Positions 1 through 6,272 of a DNA stretch of 6,502 nucleotides are shown in pieces. A program made the translations under genes and the position numbers. The notes beneath the pieces were generated by a model. That model ran no database searches. It was not told the origin of the DNA and saw nothing but the letters and a program-made list of their open reading frames with translations. Position 1 is the stretch's first letter; every line of letters starts with the position of its first letter. Origin of the DNA: Lysobacteraceae bacterium (lineage in GTDB: Bacteria > Pseudomonadota > Gammaproteobacteria > Steroidobacterales > Steroidobacteraceae); NCBI GenBank assembly GCA_012516015.1, contig JAAYXG010000038.1, positions 1 through 6,502 of the forward strand. Direction: 5' to 3'.

Positions 1-1517
1 CGTTCGCTCCCGACGGCGGCGCATCGGTTTGCGGCGGTCTGAATCCGTTCGGCGTCGGTTCCATCTCGGAGGAATGCGCCGACTACATCCGCGTCGACGC
101 GCTGAACACGACCGAGGTCAAGCAGACGATCGCCGAGGCGACCATCAGCGGTCCGGTTTTCGACCTGCCGGCAGGCGAAGTCTTTACGGCGTTCGGCATC
201 TTCTACAAGAAAGACGAATCCGCCTTCGTCGCGGATCCCGACCTTCGCGCGGAAACGACCGGAGCGTTTGGACTCCCGATACGTGCTGACGTCACGGGCT
301 TCAATGCCACCGACGACGTCATCGGCGAGACCGATTCGACGGAGCTCTATGCGGAGGTCGCGTTGCCGCTGCTCGCGGACATGCCCGGTGTGCAACGCTT
401 GGAGGCGCGGCTCGGGTACCGGTACGCAGATTACTCGACCGTCGGCGGCGTCAACTCCTACAAGGCGGAGCTCACGTACGAGCCCGTCTCCGCGTTCCTG
501 GTGCGCGGCTCGTATCAGCGCGCCGTGCGCGCGCCGAACATCGAGGAGTTGTTCCAGCCGCAAGTGACGAACTTCCCGAGCTTCAATCCGCCGGATCCGT
601 GCAACGCGACGAGCCCGCAACGCACGGGTCCGAACGGAGACCAAGTGCGCGCTTTGTGCTTGTCGCAGGGACTGCCGCCCGAGCTGATCGATAGCTTCAA
701 CTATGCGAACCAGCAAGTAGAAGGTCTCCAGGGCGGCAACCCGGATCTGGGAGAGGAAACGGCGGACACGATCACGTTCGGCCTCGTGTTCAGGCCGCAG
801 TTGGGTGCCGGCGAGCTGATGGCTTCCATCGATTACTACGACATCGAGATCGAGGATGCCATCGATGCGGTGGAGGCGAGCACGTTCGTGGATCGCTGCT
901 ACAACACCGCGTACAACCCGAACCTGGAGCTGGACAACTTCTACTGCAACTTCTTCACGCGCAACACGTTCAATGGCGAGATCACGGATGCGGCGGAGGT
1001 GCAGAACAACATCGGCGCAATTCGCACGAGCGGCATCGACGTCCAGGTGGATTGGGCCATGGACCTCGGACCGGGACGCTTTGGGCTGAATTGGGCCGCT
1101 TCCTACATCGACAGCTACGAGGAACAGAACCTGCCCGGCGACCCCTTCACCGAGTACGCCGGGACGATCGGCAGCACGATCGCGAGCGCTTTCCCCGAGT
1201 ACAAGTGGATCACGACCGTTCGCTACGGCGTTGCGGGGGCGGACGTGAGTTTGCGCTGGCGCTTCATCGATAGCATGCAGGACGTAGGCGAGCCGGAGTT
1301 CAAAGTCGGCTCGGAGAGCTATTTCGATCTGACGGGCAGCTACGGCTTCAGCGGCGGTTCGCTCGAAGGGCTCGTGCTGCGAGCCGGGGTGACGAACCTG
1401 ACCGATGAGGATCCCAAGATCTATCCGAGCTACGTGCAAACGAATACGGATCCGTCGACCTACGACGTCTTGGGACGGCGCTATTTCATCGCGATGTCCT
1501 ACAGTTTCGGCATGTAA
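1..1517 (+). CDS. TonB-dependent outer-membrane receptor, C-terminal part (5' truncated by window edge)
   Basis: This is the beta-barrel portion of a TonB-dependent receptor, which imports a ligand across the outer membrane using energy from TonB-ExbBD. The first full codon is at base 3, and 504 residues run to the TAA at 1515-1517. The plug domain and TonB box lie outside the window. Family marks are an R-A-P-N-I-E-E-L-F segment (about 519-554), a G-N-P-D-L-G-E-E-T-A-D-T segment (about 735-770), a late V-T-N-L-T-D-E-D turn, and a C-terminal run of alternating aromatic residues ending Y-S-F-G-M, the usual last barrel strand. It holds exactly six cysteines in three close pairs (codons 30/75, 600/657, 897/945), probably loop disulfides. 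The ligand cannot be inferred. It lies upstream of the sulfotransferase/oxygenase operon on the same strand, separated by a probable terminator. The family assignment is firm; the link to the operon is inference. Confidence 0.93.
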   Translation, partial: FAPDGGASVCGGLNPFGVGSISEECADYIRVDALNTTEVKQTIAEATISGPVFDLPAGEVFTAFGIFYKKDESAFVADPDLRAETTGAFGLPIRADVTGFNATDDVIGETDSTELYAEVALPLLADMPGVQRLEARLGYRYADYSTVGGVNSYKAELTYEPVSAFLVRGSYQRAVRAPNIEELFQPQVTNFPSFNPPDPCNATSPQRTGPNGDQVRALCLSQGLPPELIDSFNYANQQVEGLQGGNPDLGEETADTITFGLVFRPQLGAGELMASIDYYDIEIEDAIDAVEASTFVDRCYNTAYNPNLELDNFYCNFFTRNTFNGEITDAAEVQNNIGAIRTSGIDVQVDWAMDLGPGRFGLNWAASYIDSYEEQNLPGDPFTEYAGTIGSTIASAFPEYKWITTVRYGVAGADVSLRWRFIDSMQDVGEPEFKVGSESYFDLTGSYGFSGGSLEGLVLRAGVTNLTDEDPKIYPSYVQTNTDPSTYDVLGRRYFIAMSYSFGM

Positions 1518-1548
1518 CCTAGGAAGCTCATCTCGGCGGCAAGATGGA

Positions 1549-1577
1549 CGGCGGGTCCTCGGGCCCGCCGTTCTGTT
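1549..1577 (+). terminator. Rho-independent terminator-like hairpin after the receptor gene
   Basis: CGGCGGG (1549-1555) pairs perfectly with CCCGCCG (1564-1570) around an 8-base loop, and the stem is followed by the T-rich stretch TTCTGTTGT. It begins 31 bases after the receptor stop codon and ends 14 bases before the ATG of the next gene. The T-tract is imperfect, so termination may be partial. Nothing else is evident in the 1518-1591 gap: I see no convincing -35/-10 promoter. Confidence 0.72.
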
Positions 1578-1591
1578 GTCGCGAGACGCAT

Positions 1592-2404
1592 ATGCTCACC
1601 GGAGATCCCATCTTCATCGGCGGTGTCCCGCGATCGGGCACGACGCTGCTCAGGGTGATCCTGGATACGCATCCGAGGATTTTCTGCGGCACCGAGTTGC
1701 GGGCCGTCAACGCGCTCGCGTCTCTGTGGACGTCCGCGCACGTTCATTCTGGGCGCGTGCTCGACGAGGCGTACGCGTTGCCGCCGGAGTCGGTATGCGC
1801 CATCTTCTCCGAGCTGATCCTGTCGTTCCTGCGACCGGCTTGGGACGCGAGCGGCAAGCCGCGGATTGCCGAGAAGACGCCTTCCAATGTCTTGGCATTT
1901 CCGGCGCTGCGTCGACTGTTTCCGCAAAGTCCGCTCGTGCACGTGCTGCGCGACGTGCGCGACGTCGTGGCTTCTCGTCTGGAGCGAGATCGGGAGCATG
2001 CCGGCGCGTCCTTCGATGCGGTGGCGACAGCGAGACTTCGCGCGCGCGAGTGGGCGGATACGATGGCGATTCGACGCCAAATGCTGAGCGATCCGAATCT
2101 CGCGTACGCCTACTGCGAGATTCGCTACGAGGATCTCGTGAGGCATCCGGAGCGCACGTTGATTCCCTTGTTCGAATTCATCGGCGAGCGCTTCGACCCG
2201 GCCGTCTTGGAGTTCCATCGCGTGTCGCGGAGCGTTGCGGGAACGGAGGAGTGGAGCGCGCAGGCGGTGCAGCGCTCGATCTTCACGAGCTCGATCGGTC
2301 GCTGGCGCGAGGTGCTCGGCGAGGCCGAGCTCGACGCCATCGCACGAGAAGCGCGCGATGCGAGTCGCGATGCCGGATACTCGCTCGACCTGGAGGGTCG
2401 ATGA
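1592..2404 (+). CDS. PAPS-dependent sulfotransferase (Sulfotransfer_3 / TPST-like family)
   Basis: Predicted to move a sulfuryl group from PAPS to a hydroxyl or tyrosyl acceptor; 270 residues, a normal length for a single-domain sulfotransferase. Visible in order: the 5'-phosphosulfate loop G-V-P-R-S-G-T-T-L-L (residues 11-20); a conserved acid in G-T-E (E35); A-E-K-T-P-S-N (93-99), the family's K-T-P segment; the 3'-phosphate site V-L-R-D-V-R-D-V-V-A-S (118-128, with R120 and S128); I-R-Y-E-D-L (177-182); and G-R-W-R (236-239) near the end. No signal peptide or membrane segment is seen, so it is probably cytoplasmic. An upstream in-frame ATG at 1544 was rejected because it would put the terminator hairpin inside the gene and add 16 residues ahead of the usual family start. 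The Shine-Dalgarno sequence before 1592 is weak. The TGA overlaps the next ATG by four bases. Substrate unknown. Confidence 0.88.
   Translation: MLTGDPIFIGGVPRSGTTLLRVILDTHPRIFCGTELRAVNALASLWTSAHVHSGRVLDEAYALPPESVCAIFSELILSFLRPAWDASGKPRIAEKTPSNVLAFPALRRLFPQSPLVHVLRDVRDVVASRLERDREHAGASFDAVATARLRAREWADTMAIRRQMLSDPNLAYAYCEIRYEDLVRHPERTLIPLFEFIGERFDPAVLEFHRVSRSVAGTEEWSAQAVQRSIFTSSIGRWREVLGEAELDAIAREARDASRDAGYSLDLEGR
2392..2397 (+). promoter_or_regulatory. Strong ribosome binding site for the second sulfotransferase
   Basis: GGAGGG lies inside the last codons of the preceding gene, a few bases before the ATG at 2401. It is the only strong Shine-Dalgarno match at any start in the operon. It supports the 2401 start and suggests that this gene can be initiated independently as well as by coupling. 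Confidence 0.7.
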
Positions 2405-3225
2405 GCCGGTCGGTCGCGGACGAAATCGGCTCCGATCCAGTGTTCGTTTGCGGCCCGCCGCGAAGCGGCGTTCGCTTGTTGGCGACGATTCTCGACGGAC
2501 ATGCCGCGCTCGGCAGCGGTCCGGAGCTGCCTTTCATCGTCACCATGGCGCAGCAGTGGCGCGATCTCGACGAGACGCTCGGTATCAATCACGAGAGAAA
2601 TTACGGTCTCGAACGCGACGCGAGCCGTCGCGCTTTCCGTAAGGCAATCTTGCAGCTCTTCGCCGAGCGTCTCAGGCGCGCTGCCAAGGGGACCTTCGTC
2701 TATCACTCCTTTGCAGCCGCGCTGTGCATGGATACGCTCGGCAGGGTGTTCCCGCAAGCGAAGTTCGTCGTGACGATGCGAGACCCGCGCGCGATCGCAA
2801 GCTCGCTCTTGCGCTGCGGTTGGCGCAATCCGCGGACCGGCGAGCCGCTGCCCTATACCTTGAATGTGGCGGCAGGCGCGCAGTTCGTCACCGACTTCGC
2901 GCAGGCCGCGATGCGCGCGGCGAGCGCGCCCGTGCTGCAAGACCGCGTGATGGTTCTGCGCTACGAAGATCTATGCCGGCGAGCCGACGAAGTGCTGGCG
3001 ATGCTCGCGCGATTCCTTTCGATTGCCGCGATTCGCCCCATGGTCTCCGCGCGTGCGGCCGCGGGCATCGTCGGGCCGCCTGAGGCGGCACACCCGGCGC
3101 TGCGGTCCGACACGATCGATCTCGAGAGCGTCGCCCGCTGGCGCTCGCAGCTGAGTGCCGCCGACGTCGACGCGATCGAATCCATCGCGGCTCCCGTGTT
3201 TCGCGCTTTTGGCTACGCACGATGA
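2401..3225 (+). CDS. Sulfotransferase-like protein with divergent active-site motifs
   Basis: A 274-residue relative of the preceding sulfotransferase. It keeps the overall family order: a phosphosulfate-type loop C-G-P-P-R-S-G (17-23), a 3'-phosphate-type segment V-V-T-M-R-D-P-R-A-I-A-S-S (123-135, with R127), L-R-Y-E-D-L (186-191) and A-R-W-R (245-248). Two catalytic-site segments differ. The usual G-T-T after P-R-S is G-V-R (23-25), and the K-T-P segment is replaced by G-T-F-V-Y-H-S (98-104). The fold is therefore clear, but activity is uncertain: it could use a different acceptor, or act as a partner or regulatory subunit. The start at 2401 overlaps the upstream TGA (ATGA) and has a strong ribosome binding site. 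Its own TGA overlaps the next start in the same way. It has no signal peptide. Fold confidence is high; function is open. Confidence 0.82.
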   Translation: MSRSVADEIGSDPVFVCGPPRSGVRLLATILDGHAALGSGPELPFIVTMAQQWRDLDETLGINHERNYGLERDASRRAFRKAILQLFAERLRRAAKGTFVYHSFAAALCMDTLGRVFPQAKFVVTMRDPRAIASSLLRCGWRNPRTGEPLPYTLNVAAGAQFVTDFAQAAMRAASAPVLQDRVMVLRYEDLCRRADEVLAMLARFLSIAAIRPMVSARAAAGIVGPPEAAHPALRSDTIDLESVARWRSQLSAADVDAIESIAAPVFRAFGYAR

Positions 3226-3962
3226 ATGCCCCACAAACCGAAGTCGGCCCGCCCGTCAAGCTCGCGGCACATATCGACGTCGCTCAAATCGCGCAGGTGT
3301 ACGCGCGCGTAGGCCGAGTGCATATCGCTCCGGCGCTGAGCCGCGAATGCGCGGAGCGCGCCTATCGCAGCCTCGTCGAGGAAGTGCCTTGGCAGCTGCA
3401 CCTCAACGACGGCGAGAAGGCTTACGACATCGCGCAAGAGCAGGTGCGACTCTTGCCGGAAGCCACTCGCGTTCTGCTGCACGAGCGCGTTCAAGCGAAT
3501 GCACAGCGCGGCTTCCAATATGTGTTCGACAGCTTCCCGCTCTCCGATGCGCACGCGTTGGGGCGAAGTCTGGGTATTTACGCGATGCGCATCTTCGAGT
3601 TTCTGAATTCGCCCGAGTTCTTGGCATTCGCGCGCGAGGTCACGGGAAGCGCAGCGATCGCGCTCGCGGATGCGCAGGCGACGCTGTATCGCCCCGGGCA
3701 CTTCCTCACGCAGCACGATGATCTTGCGAACGGTGTGGAGCGCATCGCGGCCTATGTTCTCAACCTGACGCCGGAGTGGCGTGCGGATTGGGGCGGCGTC
3801 CTGAATTTCTTGGATTCGGACGGGCACGTTGCGGAAGGTTATACGCCGGTATTCAATGCGCTCAACATCTTCAAAGTACCCCAGCCGCATTCGGTGAGCT
3901 ACGTCGCACCGTTTGCTCGAGCGGGGCGCTACAGCATTACGGGCTGGCTGCGAGCGAAATGA
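3222..3962 (+). CDS. 2OG-Fe(II) oxygenase, prolyl-hydroxylase/Tpa1-like
   Basis: A 246-residue protein with a C-terminal double-stranded beta-helix dioxygenase domain that would hydroxylate a substrate using O2, 2-oxoglutarate and Fe(II). The iron-ligand set is visible: H165 and D167 in Y-R-P-G-H-F-L-T-Q-H-D-D, and distal H223 in P-Q-P-H-S-V. R236 in R-Y-S-I-T-G-W is the expected 2-oxoglutarate anchor. The stretch R-I-A-A-Y-V-L-N-L-T-P-E-W, then W-G-G-V-L-N-F-L, matches the group that includes Tpa1/OGFOD1 and bacterial proline 4-hydroxylase-like enzymes (COG3751). The N-terminal 120 residues are helical and less diagnostic. It has no signal peptide. The start at 3222 overlaps the preceding TGA (ATGA), and the end overlaps the following ATG. 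No good Shine-Dalgarno is seen, which fits coupled translation. The substrate is unknown; proline or another residue in a protein or peptide is plausible but unproven. Confidence 0.88.
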   Translation: MNAPQTEVGPPVKLAAHIDVAQIAQVYARVGRVHIAPALSRECAERAYRSLVEEVPWQLHLNDGEKAYDIAQEQVRLLPEATRVLLHERVQANAQRGFQYVFDSFPLSDAHALGRSLGIYAMRIFEFLNSPEFLAFAREVTGSAAIALADAQATLYRPGHFLTQHDDLANGVERIAAYVLNLTPEWRADWGGVLNFLDSDGHVAEGYTPVFNALNIFKVPQPHSVSYVAPFARAGRYSITGWLRAK

Positions 3963-5767
3963 GCGTCGAAGAGCAGTTGCAGCGAGCTTTCCTGCTGTGG
4001 CAGCAGAAGCGCTTTGCGGACGCCGATTCGATCTGCAGGGAAGTGCTGGCGCGCGCGCCGCGCGATGCGGACGCGTTGCATCTGTCCGGGTTGATTCGCC
4101 GGCGGCTCGGCGATCTCGCGGGCGCCGAGCAATGCATCCGGCAAAGCATCCAATTGCAGCCAAGCCGAGCTGAATTTCACTCCAACCTCGGCAATCTGCT
4201 GCGGGCGCAAGGCCGTCCGCACGAAGCGCGCGCGAGCTATGAGCGGGCCGTGAGTCTCGACCCGCGGCACCGAATAGCGCGGCTCGGTCTCGCGCGATTG
4301 CTGAACGAGCTCGACGAGCATGCGGCAGCCGAAGCGCACGCGCGCACGCTCGTCCAACGCGACGAGAGAGACAGCGAAGCTTGGTCGGCGCTTGCGTCGG
4401 CGTTGCGCGGGCAACGGAAGGTGAGCGAAGCCGAGGCGGCCTATCGGACCGCGACGACACTGCGCCCCGATTACGCGGCGGCTCATCACAATCTCGGTGC
4501 GCTGCTCGCGGAAACGAATCGCGCCGCCGAAGCGCTGGAAGCGCTCGATCGCGCTCGGGCGCTCGACGTGCGCAGTCGCGAGCTCGCGCTCAATCGAGGG
4601 CACGCGCTGCTCAAGCTCTATCGACTCGCAGAAGCGGAAGCCGCGTACGCCGAGGCAGTCGCGCTCGCGCCTCAGGATCCCGATGCGCAGCGCAGTCTCG
4701 CGCAGCTGCGCTTCATGGCGGGCGATCCGAAGTTCGCGCGCGATCTCGTCGCGGCGTGCGCGGCGTACCCGCGAGCCATCGGGCTGCAGGTGCTGCTCGC
4801 CGAGGTCGTGCGCAATGCCGGAGATCTCGCGAGCGCCGAAGTGCTGCTCCGCGACCTCATTCAGCGAGGTCATGCCAACGCACTGCTGCACAGCGCGCTT
4901 GCGAGCGTGCTTCTCGAAGCGGGCCGGCTGCAGGAGGCGCACGACCATGCGTGTACAGCCGCGAGCTTGAGCCCAGACAGTCCTGCCATCATCGAGAATC
5001 TGATCATGGCGAGCTTACTGCTTGGCGATGCCGACGATGCGCGCGAGCACATTCGAGCGCGGCGCCTTCGCGAGCCGCTGGAGCAGCGCTGGATCGCGTA
5101 TGAGGCACTCGCCGCGCGCATGGTCGGCGACCCGTTGTATGCCGAGCTCTATGACTACGATCGAGTCGTTCGCGTTTACGAGATCGCACCGCCGTCAGGC
5201 TGGCAATCGATCGTCGAGTTCAATGCTGCCCTGGATGAGGTGCTGGCTGCGCGTCATCCGTTCGCTCGACACCCTCTCGACTTGAGCGTACGCCACGGCA
5301 GTCAGACCTCGCGGAGCCTCCTGGCCGATGAAGATGCGCTGATTCGAGCTGTGCTCGCGGCGTTCGACGAGCCGCTTCGAGACTACGCGAGCGCAGTCGG
5401 CGTGGCCCGCTCGCATCCCCTGAGCGCTCGTAATCGAGGTCGCCCGATCGTCGACAAGTGCTGGTCGGTGCGATTGCGGCAAGAAGGCTTTCATGTCAAT
5501 CACATCCATCCCGAAGGGTGGATCAGCTCCGCCTACTACGTCAGCGTTCCGCCGGAAACGACGGATGCGGCAGCGATGTCGGGCTGGATCAAGTTCGGCG
5601 AGCCGAAACTCCCGATCGCGGGCTGTCTTCCGGAGCGGTTCCTGCAGCCTCGCCCGGGTCGGCTCGTGTTGTTTCCTTCTTATATGTGGCACGGCACGAC
5701 CGCCATTCACGGCCCGGACCCGCGCACTACGATCGCGTTCGACGCCGTGCCGAGCGTCGAGCGCTGA
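3959..5767 (+). CDS. TPR protein fused to a C-terminal putative 2OG-Fe(II) oxygenase domain (PF13759-like)
   Basis: A 602-residue two-part protein. Residues 1 to about 375 are roughly ten tetratricopeptide repeats of 34 residues; the clearest are 71-104, 139-172, 207-240 and 308-341, each with the A/L/G pattern and a closing L-x-P or similar. This is a protein-binding solenoid. After a linker (about 390-500) comes an oxygenase domain resembling the TIGR02466/PF13759 group: C-W-S-V-R-L (501-506), N-H-I-H-P-E-G-W-I-S-S-A-Y-Y-V (514-528), G-W-I-K-F-G-E-P (542-549), R-L-V-L-F-P-S-Y-M-W-H-G-T (568-580), and P-R-T-T-I-A-F-D (588-595). H578 is the likely distal iron ligand and R589 the 2-oxoglutarate contact; the proximal ligands lie among H515, H517 and E519. 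The start at 3959 overlaps the previous TGA, and an in-frame extension upstream lies inside the preceding gene. The TPRs probably present the substrate or partner. Confidence 0.87.
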   Translation: MSVEEQLQRAFLLWQQKRFADADSICREVLARAPRDADALHLSGLIRRRLGDLAGAEQCIRQSIQLQPSRAEFHSNLGNLLRAQGRPHEARASYERAVSLDPRHRIARLGLARLLNELDEHAAAEAHARTLVQRDERDSEAWSALASALRGQRKVSEAEAAYRTATTLRPDYAAAHHNLGALLAETNRAAEALEALDRARALDVRSRELALNRGHALLKLYRLAEAEAAYAEAVALAPQDPDAQRSLAQLRFMAGDPKFARDLVAACAAYPRAIGLQVLLAEVVRNAGDLASAEVLLRDLIQRGHANALLHSALASVLLEAGRLQEAHDHACTAASLSPDSPAIIENLIMASLLLGDADDAREHIRARRLREPLEQRWIAYEALAARMVGDPLYAELYDYDRVVRVYEIAPPSGWQSIVEFNAALDEVLAARHPFARHPLDLSVRHGSQTSRSLLADEDALIRAVLAAFDEPLRDYASAVGVARSHPLSARNRGRPIVDKCWSVRLRQEGFHVNHIHPEGWISSAYYVSVPPETTDAAAMSGWIKFGEPKLPIAGCLPERFLQPRPGRLVLFPSYMWHGTTAIHGPDPRTTIAFDAVPSVER

Positions 5768-5789
5768 TCGCGGTCGCCGCGCGTCAGCG
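5762..5789. terminator. Hairpin spanning both convergent stop codons, possible bidirectional terminator
   Basis: CGCTGA (5762-5767) is the exact reverse complement of TCAGCG (5784-5789). Inside it, CGCGG (5769-5773) pairs with CCGCG (5777-5781) around a TCG loop, with a small internal bulge between the two stems. Each outer arm contains the stop codon of one convergent gene. There is no T-tract on either side, so intrinsic termination is uncertain. The outer arms could be chance, since both genes end in an arginine codon CGC followed by TGA. Confidence 0.4.
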
Positions 5790-6272
5790 GGCCGGGCGTT
5801 GTTCCTGCAGCATCACCCGCGCGCCGGGCGCGATCTTCAAACGCCTCGCGGTGCCCGCCTTGAGCTCGAGCACTGCTGAGGCGGGCTCAACCGACTCGAT
5901 CGTGTCGAGCGATAACGGCTCGGTGTCGTGCACGACGTGCACGATCTTCCCGGAGCTGTCGATGAAGAGCATGTCGAGCGGGATATAGGTGTTTTTCATC
6001 CACATGGAGAGCGTGCGCTCCGCGGGATACAGGAACAACATGCCCTGGTCGTCCTCGAGATGACGCACGAACATGAGCCCGCGCGCCCGGCGTGCGTCGT
6101 CGTCCGCGATCCAGACGCGAAAGCGATGTAGGCGTGCGTCCGGTGTCGCGATCTGCAGCGTGGAGCGCTCGTAAATGCGATCGAGCTGCGCCGAGTCGCT
6201 CGCAGCCGAAAGGCCCGACGCGAACAGGGCCGCGATCAGAAAACACACGTGTGACGCTACGCGAGGCATCAT
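5784..6272 (-). CDS. Secreted DUF192 (COG1430) family protein
   Basis: A 162-residue protein with an N-terminal signal peptide: a basic start, the hydrophobic core F-L-I-A-A-L-F-A, and a likely cleavage near S-A-A at residue 24. It is predicted to be periplasmic. The mature part is a typical DUF192 domain: R-G-L-M-F-V-R-H-L (64-72), G-M-L-F-L-Y-P (77-83), and the signature W-M-K-N-T-Y-I-P-L-D-M-L-F-I-D (91-105), followed by the usual second strand pair to the C-terminus. The biochemical role of this family is not established. The start at 6272 is an ATGATG pair whose first ATG overlaps the stop of the upstream minus-strand gene; the in-frame extension above it lacks family similarity. The gene is therefore coupled to that neighbour rather than to the sulfotransferase operon, towards which it converges with a 16-base gap. 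Confidence 0.92.
   Translation of the reverse strand: MMPRVASHVCFLIAALFASGLSAASDSAQLDRIYERSTLQIATPDARLHRFRVWIADDDARRARGLMFVRHLEDDQGMLFLYPAERTLSMWMKNTYIPLDMLFIDSSGKIVHVVHDTEPLSLDTIESVEPASAVLELKAGTARRLKIAPGARVMLQEQRPAR

Noticed and set aside
1544..1591. Earlier in-frame ATG for the first sulfotransferase (16 extra residues)
   Set aside because: The stretch forms a GC-rich terminator hairpin, the extra residues do not look like the family, and the sulfotransferase fold begins right after the ATG at 1592.
1405..2400. In-frame 5' extension of the second sulfotransferase through the receptor end and the first sulfotransferase
   Set aside because: It is out of frame with two well-supported genes, is arginine-rich, and lacks motifs. 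The start at 2401 has a strong ribosome binding site and an ATGA overlap.
3213..4460. Long minus-strand open frame opposite the oxygenase and TPR genes
   Set aside because: Its arginine- and alanine-rich composition has no recognisable motifs. It is explained by GC-rich codon use of the plus-strand genes, whose catalytic motifs and TPR pattern are clear.
3929..4948. Long minus-strand open frame opposite the TPR region
   Set aside because: It lies wholly opposite a well-supported TPR gene and shows no domain, plausible start or neighbour relation.
1592..5767. A small precursor-peptide gene within the modification operon
   Set aside because: No gap is left between the overlapping genes, and no short frame with a leader or repeat pattern stands out. 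If a peptide substrate exists, it is encoded elsewhere.
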